This document shows positions 53,065-62,795 of a stretch of 64,000 nt of DNA, one piece after another. The position numbers and the translations under genes are program-made. A model generated the notes under the pieces. That model saw nothing but the letters and a program-made list of their open reading frames with translations. It made no database searches and was not told where the DNA came from. Source of the DNA: Clostridia bacterium (GTDB taxonomy: Bacteria; Bacillota; Clostridia; Christensenellales; UBA1242); NCBI GenBank assembly GCA_900768545.1, contig CAAGDD010000003.1:105557-169556 (forward strand), in the 5' to 3' direction. Every line of letters begins with the position of its first letter. The stretch's first letter is position 1.

Positions 53065-54928
53065 ATATATTTCTATTTTTGATCTTTTTGTAGTTTGATC
53101 TATAAATGTTTTTAAAGCGCATTTTCAAAAATGCTTGACGAAGGCTAGGCATAATAGGCTTTACGCAATATCCAACGCGGGCATAGGTGTCATAATGAGA
53201 GCTTTGAGATGCCATTAGCCAATCAAAATCTTGTTTTGAAAGATTTTTCAAAGTTATTAAATACATCTTCAAACAAATAGTTTCAATAGGAGCAAAATTT
53301 TCTTTGTCGGCATTGCAAATCTTGGTAAATTTTTCAAAAATTTGGTCTTGCATAGGTTTTATAATTTTGTCAAACACAACCTTCTCGTTTTGTTCGTTGT
53401 TTGCAAATTCTATTTCAACGCCATCATCAGTCTTTTTGTATCCTGCCACGCGATTGTGCCCAGCGCGCAAAAGGTGCTCATAAATATGAATGTTTTTGTG
53501 ATAAATATCGTTTTCTCTTTTAAACTTTGCACAGTTCATATTTTTTGAATACAAAAGTCCATATTTTACAGAATTGGTGTTTGTTGTAGGCTTGTTGCAG
53601 CCCAAATAATAGCCAAAAATATCAATATTTTTATCAAAATATTTGTCTAAACAATCTTGGCTTGTGCCCTTCCAGCCGACATCAACAATATGGAAACCTT
53701 CTTTTTTAATGTCAACTCCAAATGATTTTATATAAGCGTCCAAACTATCTTTTTGTTCCAATCTTTTTCGATCATAAATCTTGACAAAAGTTTTTGAAGA
53801 TTTAAGCTTTTTGAAAGTTTTTGATTTTGAAAAATTGAAAGAGAATGTTTTTAAAGATGTTTTAATTTCTTTTTGAATAGCCGAAATTTCATCATTAGAA
53901 AAGTCGAGTGAAAGCAAAAATGATTTTCCTGAAATCATATTTGCCGTTTCGCGCAGAAGTAAAGAAAAATCTTCTTCTTTCAAATCTTTTAGTCCTGCGA
54001 CCAAAACGGAGTTTCTTGAAACATAAAAATAGTGAGATACAATTTTTAAGTTGTTTGATAAAACATATTCGTCAAACAATCTTTTCATAAACAGACCTTC
54101 ACGAGAAAAGAAAAACACATTTTTGACATTATTATATGAAAGTGCTTCAGCCAATCTTTTTGTAAACACATAAAGCGGAAAAGCAAAATTTGAATAATTG
54201 TAAAAATCTGGGTGAGAATTAAATATTTCTTCATAAATTTTTGGAGTTTCGAATTTTGTTTGTTTTGCCAAAGTTTTTGGTAATTTGATTTTGATATGTT
54301 TTGAAAATATCCTATATTTAAGTGGCGACAAAACATCTGCCCAAAGATTGTCCCCCATCATCTTAACATTTACAGACTTTAGACCAAGTTTTTTCAAAAC
54401 AGCTTTATAAAGCTTTCCGCTGTTTTTTGTGCAACCAAAATCGCAAGAAACAAATATATCGTCAAATAAGCCTCCAATTTTTAAATTGTCGAGCCAAGTT
54501 TTTAAAATTTCTTTGTTGCAATAAAAATCTGAAACTATATAAATCTTGTGACCTTTTTGTTTTTTCTTTTTTAAATACTTTACAACTTTTTCACAAGCGT
54601 ATTGATATTGCATTTCAGTTTCAATATAAGTGTTTTTCAAAAAGTCAACAAAGTCTGTCTTTTCGACGCTTCCGTGAAAATAATAATGGTCGGCTTTGTT
54701 GAATATGACATTCAAAATTTGGTCAAGATTGTATTCTTTGTGTCCACAAAAAATTAAACATTGTCTTGCTGCTTCATATTCTCCATTTTTAAACCAAGTG
54801 TAAATGTTTTCTGCTGCGATGTTATATTTTTTAGCGATATTTTCAGCAAAAGAAAAAATAACATCATTGGCGGATTTCTTTCTGCAAATAATTGTGTTAA
54901 AACAATCAGTCAAAATTACTTTTTTCAT
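53063..54928 (-). CDS. HAD-superfamily protein, COG5610 type
   Basis: 621 residues. The N-terminal third is a HAD phosphatase-like domain: nucleophile Asp in LTDCFNTI (residues 7-12), motif II IYIVSDFY, lysine in SGKLYK and acidic MGDNLWADV. The middle has FFFSREGLFMKRLFDEY and YFYVSRNS, matching the FLSRDG...YLYVSR pattern of long predicted hydrolases of COG5610, often encoded in surface-polysaccharide loci. I chose the ATG at 54928 behind GGAG. Substrate unknown. It follows an XRE-type regulator gene by 13 bp. Confidence 0.75.
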   Translation of the reverse strand: MKKVILTDCFNTIICRKKSANDVIFSFAENIAKKYNIAAENIYTWFKNGEYEAARQCLIFCGHKEYNLDQILNVIFNKADHYYFHGSVEKTDFVDFLKNTYIETEMQYQYACEKVVKYLKKKKQKGHKIYIVSDFYCNKEILKTWLDNLKIGGLFDDIFVSCDFGCTKNSGKLYKAVLKKLGLKSVNVKMMGDNLWADVLSPLKYRIFSKHIKIKLPKTLAKQTKFETPKIYEEIFNSHPDFYNYSNFAFPLYVFTKRLAEALSYNNVKNVFFFSREGLFMKRLFDEYVLSNNLKIVSHYFYVSRNSVLVAGLKDLKEEDFSLLLRETANMISGKSFLLSLDFSNDEISAIQKEIKTSLKTFSFNFSKSKTFKKLKSSKTFVKIYDRKRLEQKDSLDAYIKSFGVDIKKEGFHIVDVGWKGTSQDCLDKYFDKNIDIFGYYLGCNKPTTNTNSVKYGLLYSKNMNCAKFKRENDIYHKNIHIYEHLLRAGHNRVAGYKKTDDGVEIEFANNEQNEKVVFDKIIKPMQDQIFEKFTKICNADKENFAPIETICLKMYLITLKNLSKQDFDWLMASQSSHYDTYARVGYCVKPIMPSLRQAFLKMRFKNIYRSNYKKIKNRNI

Positions 54929-54941
54929 TTGTATCTCCATT

Positions 54942-55145
54942 TTAATCTTCAAGCCCGATAAGATAATCTGCCGAAACTTTAAAAAAGTTGCATAGTGTAA
55001 TAATGTTATCTAGCGTTGGGGTTCTTTGTTTAAGTTCCCATTTTGCAATGCTTGCTTGACTGAGATTTGTTAGTTTTGCGAGTTTTTCTTGGGATAAATT
55101 GTTTTCCAATCTCAACTCTTTTAATCGTGAAGAAAACTTTTCCAT
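54942..55145 (-). CDS. XRE-family transcriptional regulator
   Basis: 67 residues, a single Cro/C1-type helix-turn-helix: RLKELRLENNLSQEKLAKLTNLSQASIAKWELKQRTPTLDN, then FKVSADYLIGLED. GAGG precedes the ATG. It lies 13 bp upstream of the HAD-type gene on the same strand and probably controls that pair. Confidence 0.9.
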   Translation of the reverse strand: MEKFSSRLKELRLENNLSQEKLAKLTNLSQASIAKWELKQRTPTLDNIITLCNFFKVSADYLIGLED

Positions 55146-55320
55146 ATTTTACCTCAACAAAATTTTATGACATTAGTAATTGAAAAACGCGATATATGAC
55201 GAAAATACTTGCCAACAAAATTTATTAAAAATTTTATTGACAAAAAATTAAATTTTTTTGCAAAAATTTTAGTTATATTAGTGAAATTCAAGAGTTTATA
55301 GATTTTTTTCGCAAAAATTG

Positions 55321-55436
55321 TTTACAAAGTTTGAGTTGTGTGTTATACTTAAAAAGTCGATGATACTTTTACACGGTTTTAGGAAACCTCAACCTTTGGC
55401 TGTGTTTAAGCGAATAAATTTTTTATGGAGGAAGTT
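55321..55436 (+). promoter_or_regulatory. rpsO promoter and structured leader
   Basis: TTTACA (55321-55326), 17-bp spacer, TATACT (55344-55349). The leader of about 80 nt can form a GGTTT/AAACC hairpin (55375-55388) or an alternative ACACGGTT / GGCTGTGT pairing (55371-55378 with 55398-55405). Competing pairings just before rpsO resemble autoregulatory S15-binding leaders; binding is inferred, not shown. Confidence 0.55.
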
Positions 55437-55697
55437 ATGGAAAAGCAAGACATTATTGCAAAGTTTAAGCAATCTGAAAATGACACTGGTTCAGTTCAAG
55501 TTCAAATCGCGCTTTTGACTGAAAGAATCAATCATTTGACAGAACATCTTAAATCAAACAACAACGACAATCATTCAAGACGTGGTCTTTTGAAGATGGT
55601 TGGAAAAAGAAAAGGTTTCTTACAATATCTCAAAGATAAAGATATTGAAGAATACAGAAAAATTGTTAAAGAACTTAACATTAGAGAAATTAAATAA
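55437..55697 (+). CDS. rpsO: Ribosomal protein S15
   Basis: 86 residues with the S15 blocks [33 protein letters not shown] and [11 protein letters not shown]. The ATG at 55437 follows GGAGG at 55427-55431; an earlier in-frame ATG overlaps that site. Followed by pnp, the widespread rpsO-pnp order. Confidence 0.97.
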   Translation: MEKQDIIAKFKQSENDTGSVQVQIALLTERINHLTEHLKSNNNDNHSRRGLLKMVGKRKGFLQYLKDKDIEEYRKIVKELNIREIK

Positions 55698-55704
55698 TTT
55701 TTGG

Positions 55705-55732
55705 GGGAGCTGTTTTTTTGCTCCCTTTTTTT
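55705..55732 (+). terminator. Terminator between rpsO and pnp
   Basis: GGGAGC / GCTCCC stem with a T-rich loop and seven T after it. It would reduce or cleanly separate transcription into pnp. Confidence 0.8.
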
Positions 55733-55779
55733 CACAAAATGAAAGTTTTTTATGCGATTTAACTTTATAGGAGAATATT

Positions 55780-57906
55780 ATGAATGACAAAAAGTATGTA
55801 ATAAACGTTGCCGGAAAAGACATTCTGTTTGAAACAGGAGCTTTGTGTGGACAATCAAACGGCTCATGTTTGGTTCGTTGCGGCGACACAGTAGTTATGG
55901 TAAATGTAACTATGTCAGAAGAAGTTAAAGAAGGCATCGACTTCTTCCCACTTTCTGTTGAATATCAAGAAAAGATGTATTCAGTAGGAAAGATCCCTGG
56001 TGGCTTCAAAAAGAGAGAAGGCCGTCCAAGTGACAAAGCGATTTTGGTTTCAAGATTGATCGATAGACCACTTCGTCCATTGTTCCCAAAAGGATTTTTC
56101 AATGATGTTGTCGTTGTGGCAACAGCACTTTCTATTGACCCAGATGTAAATCCAGAACCACTTGCTATGCTCGGTTCTTCATTTGCTTTGGCAATTTCAG
56201 ACATTCCTTTCCTTGGACCTACAGGATCAGTTCAAGTAGGTTTGGTTGACGGAAAGTTTGTTATCAATCCAAATCAAGAAGAAAGAGAAAAGAGTGACCT
56301 TGCATTGACTGTCAGCGGAACAGATGAAGCTGTTTTGATGGTTGAAGCTGGAGCAAACGAAGTTGAAGAACACGTTATGCTCGACGCTATTATGTATGCT
56401 CACGAAGAAATCAAAAAGATTGTTTGCGAACTTAAAAAGATTAAGGCTGAAATTGGAAAACCTGTAAATCCAAAAATCTCATACTATACAGTTCCAGAAG
56501 AAATTGACGCAGCTGTAAGAGAATATGCAGACAAAAAATATGATTATGTTCTCGACACTTTTGTAAGAAGCGAAAGAGAAAAGAGAGAAGAAGAAGCGAA
56601 AGCAGATATTTTGGCTCACTTCGCAGAAATCTTCCCAGACAAACAAAGAGAAATTTCTGACACACTTTACAAAATCAAGAAAGAAAAAGTTAGAGCAAAG
56701 ATCTTAAACGACGGCGTTCGTCCAGACGGAAGAAAACTTGAAGAAATCCGCCCAATTTGGTGCGAAACAGGACTTTTGCCAAGAGTTCATGGCTCGGCTG
56801 TGTTCACTCGTGGTGAAACACAAGTTTTGTCTTGTTTGACACTCGGCACTGTTAGTGATGTTCAAAAACTTGAAGGACTTGACGATGAAGAAGTAAATCG
56901 TTATGTTCACCATTACAATATGCCACCTTATGCTACTGGTGAAGCCAAAATGATTAAGAGCACTGGTCGTCGTGAAATCGGTCATGGTGCTTTGGCTGAA
57001 AGAGCGCTCGAACCTGTTGTTCCTTCAGAAGATGTCTTCCCTTATGCTCTTCGTATTGTAAGTGAAGTTTTGTCTTCAAACGGCTCTTCTTCGATGGCGA
57101 GCGTTTGTGGTTCAACTTTGGCTCTTATGGACGGCGGTGTGCCAATCAAAGCACCTGTTGCCGGCATCGCTATGGGTCTTATTAAAGACGAAAAATCACA
57201 CAAAGTTGCTGTGCTTTCAGATATTCAAGGTCTTGAAGACTTCTTGGGCGATATGGACTTTAAGGTTACAGGAACAGCCAAGGGTGTTACAGCAATTCAA
57301 ATGGATATCAAAATCAAGGGCATCGACAAAGCAATTTTGACCGAAGCACTTGAAAGAGCAAAGATTGGAAGAATGTTTATTATGGGCAAACTTCTCGACT
57401 GCATTAGCGAACCTAGAAAAGAACTTTCTAAATACGCTCCTAAGATTATCACATTTACTATTGATCCAGACAAAATCAAAGATGTTATCGGCTCTGGCGG
57501 AAAGACAATCAACAAGATTATCGACGAAACTGGTGTTAAGATTGATATCGAAGATGACGGAACAGTTTATGTTGCTTCTTGCGACAGCGAAATGAACGAA
57601 AAAGCAAAGAAGATCATTTTGTCAATCACAGAAGATGTTGAAGTTGGCGATGTTTATGACGGAAAAGTTGTTCGCATTATGAACTTCGGCGCTTTCGTTG
57701 ATCTTGGCGGCGGAAAAGAAGGAATGGTTCACATTTCAAAACTTTCAAACAAGAGAGTTGAAAAAGTTGAAGATGTTGTTAAAATTGGTGACGAAATCGA
57801 AGTTGAAGTTATCAAGATTGACGAAAAAGGCAGAATCGACTTGAAGAGAATTGTTCCAAAAGAAGAAAAAGAAGCAAACGAAGCGGAAGCAAAAAAGTCT
57901 AAATAA
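55780..57906 (+). CDS. pnp: Polynucleotide phosphorylase
   Basis: 3'-5' phosphorolytic exoribonuclease of 708 residues. Two RNase PH domains flank a helical domain, followed by a KH domain (IKDVIGSGGKTINKIIDETG) and an S1 domain (GKVVRIMNFGAFVDLGGGKEGMVHIS). The tail is acidic/basic low complexity (KEANEAEAKK). GGAG before the ATG. Involved in RNA turnover and quality control. Confidence 0.98.
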   Translation: MNDKKYVINVAGKDILFETGALCGQSNGSCLVRCGDTVVMVNVTMSEEVKEGIDFFPLSVEYQEKMYSVGKIPGGFKKREGRPSDKAILVSRLIDRPLRPLFPKGFFNDVVVVATALSIDPDVNPEPLAMLGSSFALAISDIPFLGPTGSVQVGLVDGKFVINPNQEEREKSDLALTVSGTDEAVLMVEAGANEVEEHVMLDAIMYAHEEIKKIVCELKKIKAEIGKPVNPKISYYTVPEEIDAAVREYADKKYDYVLDTFVRSEREKREEEAKADILAHFAEIFPDKQREISDTLYKIKKEKVRAKILNDGVRPDGRKLEEIRPIWCETGLLPRVHGSAVFTRGETQVLSCLTLGTVSDVQKLEGLDDEEVNRYVHHYNMPPYATGEAKMIKSTGRREIGHGALAERALEPVVPSEDVFPYALRIVSEVLSSNGSSSMASVCGSTLALMDGGVPIKAPVAGIAMGLIKDEKSHKVAVLSDIQGLEDFLGDMDFKVTGTAKGVTAIQMDIKIKGIDKAILTEALERAKIGRMFIMGKLLDCISEPRKELSKYAPKIITFTIDPDKIKDVIGSGGKTINKIIDETGVKIDIEDDGTVYVASCDSEMNEKAKKIILSITEDVEVGDVYDGKVVRIMNFGAFVDLGGGKEGMVHISKLSNKRVEKVEDVVKIGDEIEVEVIKIDEKGRIDLKRIVPKEEKEANEAEAKKSK

Positions 57907-57915
57907 TATTCTAAA

Positions 57916-57950
57916 CAAAAAAGATTAGGCGATCACCTAATCTTTTTTTT
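57916..57950. terminator. Terminator of pnp
   Basis: AAAGATTAGG / CCTAATCTTT stem with A and T tails; usable from both sides, as the next gene is convergent. Confidence 0.85.
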
Positions 57951-57961
57951 GTTGTATTTTT

Positions 57962-58348
57962 TTATTTATTTTTCTTTATTATCTTTTTGCTGTTGTTTTC
58001 ATCTTTGCTGTTGTTTTCATCTTTGCCAGTGTTTTCGACTTTGTTATCTTTTGTTTCGCTCGTTATGTCGGCTGTTTCTATTTCGTTTTCTATATTGTTT
58101 GTTTTTGAAATCTTCTTTGCTTTTGCTAGTTTGATTATGCTTTTTATGCTTTCAATGATTGAGAACAATGTCGCAACTGCAAGCAGCAAATACGAAAAAA
58201 ATACTTTTTGAGAATTGGCTCTAATTTTTATCGATTTGAAATTTAAAACAAAAAATGTAAGAGCTGTTACACTAATAGCAAAAGCAGACAACGCGCTGAC
58301 CAGTGCAATTATCTCTTGTTTGAGTTGTGGCTTTTTATTTTTGTCCAT
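57962..58348 (-). CDS. Small membrane protein with a charged repeat tail
   Basis: 128 residues: membrane helices at about 11-35 and 47-68, then a charged, low-complexity cytoplasmic tail ending with two DENNSK units encoded by perfect 18-bp repeats. A TGCTAAAAT extended -10 lies upstream on the minus strand, and AAGGAA is the likely, rather distant, ribosome binding site. No family recognised. Confidence 0.65.
   Translation of the reverse strand: MDKNKKPQLKQEIIALVSALSAFAISVTALTFFVLNFKSIKIRANSQKVFFSYLLLAVATLFSIIESIKSIIKLAKAKKISKTNNIENEIETADITSETKDNKVENTGKDENNSKDENNSKKIIKKNK
57988..58023. repeat. Perfect 18-bp tandem repeat, two copies
   Basis: Unit TGCTGTTGTTTTCATCTT occurs twice in a row and encodes two hexapeptides at the end of the small membrane protein. 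Copy number could vary by slippage without changing frame. Confidence 0.85.
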
Positions 58349-58515
58349 ATTGTTTTATATTTTCCTTTTGGCATATTTTAGCACAAACAAAGTGTGTTTT
58401 GCAAACAAATGGTTGCGAATAACGCTTTTTAGTCAAAAGTGGGGTCTCTTTGACATCAAAAAGTTAAAAAATTTTAAGTTTTTTCCTCATATATAGTGCA
58501 ATTTTGTTACAAATG

Positions 58516-58666
58516 TGTTATAATGTCTAATGTTAGCGAACCTTGACGAAAGTGTCTCCAGATTGGTTATGTTTCACCGTTTTAAACGGCAAAAATTTTG
58601 TTTATATAAAAAAAGGGCTGTTTTGACGCTTGTCTTTTTTATGTGATTTAAACTATGGGAGAGTTT
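58516..58666 (+). promoter_or_regulatory. Extended -10 promoter and folded leader of the lipoprotein gene
   Basis: TGTTATAAT (-10 hexamer 58519-58524) with no clear -35, then a leader of about 135 nt. It contains AACC...GGTT enclosing GAC/GTC, then a perfect CCGTTTTAAACGG hairpin and a stretch before the GGGAGAG ribosome binding site. Longer and more structured than most leaders here, and not a riboswitch class I recognise. Confidence 0.5.
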
Positions 58667-61474
58667 ATGAAAAAGAGAAACATATTTTTATTTGCATTGG
58701 TGTTGGTTTTGTTTGCTCCGGCACTATTTCTTTTGACTGCATGTGACGAAGTCGATAAAATTATCGACAAAGACAAACCTTTGACTGTCGAATTGGCGGA
58801 GAGTATTTTCAGCCATTATGACAAAGCCACAAACACATTCAATTTTGTTTATGGCGATTTTTCTGGGCTTAATTTTTCAAAAGATGTCCGCGTTTACAAA
58901 AATTTTGAAGACGGCACACAAGAAATGCTGCTTTACAATGGTGAAGATGTCGATGAAAGATATGTCGTTGAGTTGCCGGAAGATTTTGTGTTAAATGACG
59001 AAAACCTTTACGATGCAAAGACTTATGTTTTGACTTTCAAATATGCTGACGAAAGTTACAACTTTTCAAAAGAAATCAAACTTTGCATTAGCCCAAAAGT
59101 GATCAAAAATCCAAAGCTTAAAACTGACAAGTTTTTCTACAACGGCAGAGAAATTGATGTTCTTACAAACAAAAATGTTAAAAATCTTTCAAGTGAAGTT
59201 AGCATTTGTCCAACTTCGACCACAAAGGCAACTGAAATTGGCAGTTATGAAATTTTTTATGCTTTAAAAAATTCAAATTACAAATTTGAAGAGAACAAAA
59301 ACAATTTGACTTGGAGTATTACAAACGCACCAGTTGAAAAACCTGTTGTAAAAGAAAGCGCGACAACTTTCGAATATGATTATGATTTTGAAAACAATAC
59401 TGAAGTTTCTCGCGGCGTGACTTTAAAATTTGCAGCGGCAGAAGATGTGGACAAGTTTGATATCTCTTGCGAAGGTGCGAGTATCACAACAAGTGGCGAT
59501 GAAGTGTTTGTCGGCTCAACAAAAGTTGGGAAATACAACATTGTTGCAAGATTGAAAAATGGTTTTAGTTTTGATGACTTTACTGGCAACACTTATGAAA
59601 CAAGTTTCGAAATCGTAAAGAAGAAACTTTCAAAGCCAACTCTTGCAAAGAGTGAATATGTTTGCAATTTGGATGGTTCGGCAGTGACTTTGGCTTGGGC
59701 AAATAATTCGTTTGATGAAAACACAATGAAAATTGATGACGCTGCTGACCTTGTTAGCGTTACATCTTTGTCAAACGATATTGATGCAGTGATCACCAGC
59801 AGAACAATTTTGATAAATCTTAAAAATAGCGAAAATTATCAATGGGCAGACGGCACAGAAAGTGCGTCTGTTGAAATCAAAATTTTAAGACAATCTTTCA
59901 CCATTTCAAATGACACAAAGTTGATTTTTGAAACAGATTATACAGACGAACACAAAACGATCAAAGAAACTCTCGGCGATGTTGAAAGTTTTGAAGATTT
60001 TATTAAAAATGACAAACTTGTGACAAAAGATATTCTTCCAAATTTGTATAATTCTCTCACAGACAAAACTGAATATTCAAATCTCACAAAACTTTTGTGG
60101 ATCGAAAGCGCGGACAAGGCCGATTATAAAGACATTGTTTTAAGTGATGTTGGCAGATATGCCACAGACGACAACAAAATTTTACAAATCAAGTTTACTC
60201 CAAATTCAAAATTGTTTGATAGTAATATCATTGAAGTTGAAGTTGTTGTAAACAAAATGAAGATTGATTTGTTGGGCGCTTCTTGGGCGATTGACGACGC
60301 TGCAGCTCAAAACGACGCGAGCGTTTCGCTTGCTAGTGCCGAAAGATATGTTGTTGCACTTGGACTTGAAAAACTTTCTTCTGTTGAATACTTTACATAT
60401 TATAGCAAGACCGCTTTTGCCGAAGACTTTGACAGAACTGACGCGACAGCGGCTGTGTCAAATTTGGCAGCAGGTTATTACAAAACTTTCTGCATTGCGA
60501 AGTTTGATTTTAGCAAAATCGAAATTTCAAATCTTGCAGACAATATGTCTTTGCAAGAGATCAACGGCGAAACTTGCATTGTGTTTGTGCTCGACTGGAA
60601 AGTTGCGGCAAGCATTATCAATTCAAACTTGATTGTTTGGGAGTGTCAAATGGCTGCGACTTCGTTTGACTGCGCCGAACTTAAAAATTTGGAAAACGCA
60701 AGCATAAATTGTTTCGATAAATATACAGTTTCTTATGTTCACAAAAATTCTAGCGGCAAAGTGATCGATGCGACATCTGGAAGCCTTAACGTAGGCACTT
60801 ACAAAACGATCGCTACTTTCACGATTTTGGACGATAGTTATTCATTTGAAAATGGCGAAAAGACTTTTGTAGTTGAGAAAACTTGGAAGGTTGTTGAAAA
60901 GTTTTGGTCAAGTATGATCAGTGTTGGTGACTATGAAAATTTGATTGATATCGATATGCTTGAAAGAGCAACTTATGTTGCTGTTGGCACAAAACTTAAT
61001 TTGAATGTTAAGAATGGCTATTCTGTTTCTGTCAACAACGAAGAAGTTTCTAGCGAGATTGTTTTTGGCAAAGAATATCTCGATCAAGATGTCACAATTT
61101 GTATAAGCAAAATTGATGCTAATAACAATTATTGTGATGTTTATGAGAAAACTCTTCATTGTGTAGATTTGTCGGCGGATTGTTTTGATATTTTCAAACA
61201 AAACGGCACAGCAATTTCTGCTTTAGAAAATGGTGCTCAAATTTCTGCAAACTCGGGCGACAGTTTTGAATTTGTGCTCAAAGATTTTTACAAATTTAAA
61301 AAACTTTCAACAAACAATTCTGTGGACAAAATTGAATTAGATCCAAACAATATCGGCTTTGAAAACAAAACAATTTATGTTGAAATTTGTTACAATCAAA
61401 ACATTCTTTACAATGATTTGGTCGATTTAGAAACTCTATCGGCCGTGCTTACTTTCACAATAACAAATGCTTGA
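58667..61474 (+). CDS. Large extracellular lipoprotein with Ig-like modules
   Basis: 935 residues starting at the ATG behind GGGAGAG. A signal peptide ends in the lipobox LTAC (cysteine near residue 25), so the protein should be lipid-anchored. The mature part is beta-rich with repeated modules of the form 'KxxFxYNGxEI...EIGSYEIFYALKNSNYKF...W' and 'GKYNIVARLKNGFSF', like the MBG-type Ig folds of Gram-positive surface proteins. No catalytic domain recognised. It is similar in style to the giant protein upstream and may share a role at the surface. Confidence 0.85.
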   Translation: MKKRNIFLFALVLVLFAPALFLLTACDEVDKIIDKDKPLTVELAESIFSHYDKATNTFNFVYGDFSGLNFSKDVRVYKNFEDGTQEMLLYNGEDVDERYVVELPEDFVLNDENLYDAKTYVLTFKYADESYNFSKEIKLCISPKVIKNPKLKTDKFFYNGREIDVLTNKNVKNLSSEVSICPTSTTKATEIGSYEIFYALKNSNYKFEENKNNLTWSITNAPVEKPVVKESATTFEYDYDFENNTEVSRGVTLKFAAAEDVDKFDISCEGASITTSGDEVFVGSTKVGKYNIVARLKNGFSFDDFTGNTYETSFEIVKKKLSKPTLAKSEYVCNLDGSAVTLAWANNSFDENTMKIDDAADLVSVTSLSNDIDAVITSRTILINLKNSENYQWADGTESASVEIKILRQSFTISNDTKLIFETDYTDEHKTIKETLGDVESFEDFIKNDKLVTKDILPNLYNSLTDKTEYSNLTKLLWIESADKADYKDIVLSDVGRYATDDNKILQIKFTPNSKLFDSNIIEVEVVVNKMKIDLLGASWAIDDAAAQNDASVSLASAERYVVALGLEKLSSVEYFTYYSKTAFAEDFDRTDATAAVSNLAAGYYKTFCIAKFDFSKIEISNLADNMSLQEINGETCIVFVLDWKVAASIINSNLIVWECQMAATSFDCAELKNLENASINCFDKYTVSYVHKNSSGKVIDATSGSLNVGTYKTIATFTILDDSYSFENGEKTFVVEKTWKVVEKFWSSMISVGDYENLIDIDMLERATYVAVGTKLNLNVKNGYSVSVNNEEVSSEIVFGKEYLDQDVTICISKIDANNNYCDVYEKTLHCVDLSADCFDIFKQNGTAISALENGAQISANSGDSFEFVLKDFYKFKKLSTNNSVDKIELDPNNIGFENKTIYVEICYNQNILYNDLVDLETLSAVLTFTITNA

Positions 61475-61522
61475 GTTTGAAAATCATATCACAACAAAAA
61501 ATATAAAAATAAAAAATATATC

Positions 61523-61552
61523 AAAATCACGACGAAAATCGTGATTTTTTTA
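61523..61552 (+). terminator. Terminator of the lipoprotein gene
   Basis: AAATCACGA / TCGTGATTT stem with T run. Confidence 0.88.
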
Positions 61553-61698
61553 TTAAAAACCGTGTTTTTTAAATTTTTAACCCAAATTTATCAAACAAAA
61601 CGCAAATTTCCCTTATATAATGTGATTTTGCCTTATATATAGGAGATGGTAAATTTTGATAGCATAATATTATTAAAAGAGAAAACAAAAGGAGATTT

Positions 61699-62190
61699 AT
61701 GGAAGAAAAAGATTTAGAAAGAAAGTGGAAAATTTTGGCGCTAAAAATTGTTGGTTTTAAAAATGGCGTGATCAAGCCGTATGATTCGTTAGATTTTTAT
61801 TTGAAACAGAACATTGAAAAAAGTATCGATTTTGACCAAGAGAAAAATGAGTTTATTCTTGGCAGATACGAAACTGGAAGAATGTCGATGAGCAAGAGGG
61901 TTCAAAGCATAAACGAAGGAAAGCACTTCGAAGTTGGTTTTGTTCCGCTTGAAAGATTTTCGCTTGAAGATATAAAAGAATATCTCAAAAGCGGCGTTAA
62001 TATCAATCAAGAAATTAAAGAAATGACAAATGAGCGCTACAAATTTCAAGATGAGTGTGAAGAGATCAAAAACAAACTCGATTATTCGCGCGCGGATTTG
62101 TATTTGACCGATCTGCAAAAGGTTGTTAGTTTAAAGAGAAAAATTCAAAGAGAAAGACTAATAAATATTTTGTTGAGTTTTTTGTTTTAA
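61699..62190 (+). CDS. Unknown cytoplasmic protein
   Basis: 163 residues, charged and largely helical in the C-terminal half (possible coiled coil from residue 105, KEMTNERYKFQDECEEIKNKL). AAAGGAG supports the start. No recognised domain. The next gene starts 9 bp after its stop, so they are co-transcribed. Confidence 0.65.
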   Translation: MEEKDLERKWKILALKIVGFKNGVIKPYDSLDFYLKQNIEKSIDFDQEKNEFILGRYETGRMSMSKRVQSINEGKHFEVGFVPLERFSLEDIKEYLKSGVNINQEIKEMTNERYKFQDECEEIKNKLDYSRADLYLTDLQKVVSLKRKIQRERLINILLSFLF

Positions 62191-62199
62191 GGGGTGATT

Positions 62200-62730
62200 A
62201 TGAAATTTATTAAGGATTATGATTATACAAAAGATGAAGATTATGGTTATGTCAAAGAAAAGCCGATTAGATTGTATGCCGAAGAAGTCAGCGAAATTTT
62301 TATTGACGGCATTATTGACAAACAAATTTTGAAAGAAGTGATGGAAGGAAAAGACAGCATTGACGCCGGCGGGATAGTGCTGAATGATTATTGGGGAACT
62401 GTTTGGGCAAAGGTTGCCGATCATTTTGACGAAAGATTTTGCGGCCCTGTTGAAGAATATAAAATGGTTTTCAATTTTGTAAAGTTTGGCGATTGCGGGC
62501 GCAAAGAAATTAATTTGTTTGTTTTGGGATATCCGCGCAAAGATGAGCCAAAATATACTGTTGCAGAAATAATAAAATGCAAAAACGCCAATCGCGATTG
62601 TCGAGAAATGTATTGGAGATATATCGAATATTTAAATTTTAAACCGTATTTTGAAGGCACGGTTTTGCCAAAAGACCTTGAGTATAAGCGAAGTGGTTAT
62701 CCAACGCCGCTCTCTTATGTGATTTATTAA
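62200..62730 (+). CDS. Unknown protein, second gene of the pair
   Basis: 176 residues, acidic, with aromatic-rich ends (KFIKDYDYTKDEDYGY). AAGGGGTGA precedes the ATG at 62200; a GTG two codons upstream lies inside that site. No recognised domain or membrane segment. Followed by a terminator. Confidence 0.65.
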   Translation: MKFIKDYDYTKDEDYGYVKEKPIRLYAEEVSEIFIDGIIDKQILKEVMEGKDSIDAGGIVLNDYWGTVWAKVADHFDERFCGPVEEYKMVFNFVKFGDCGRKEINLFVLGYPRKDEPKYTVAEIIKCKNANRDCREMYWRYIEYLNFKPYFEGTVLPKDLEYKRSGYPTPLSYVIY

Positions 62731-62749
62731 AAGTGAAATTTGTAGCAAA

Positions 62750-62775
62750 AAAAACACCTAAATTAGGTGTTTTTT
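62750..62775. terminator. Terminator
   Basis: AACACCTA / TAGGTGTT hairpin with A and T tails between convergent genes. Confidence 0.8.
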
Positions 62776-62795
62776 GTTATTAAAATATATTTGCT

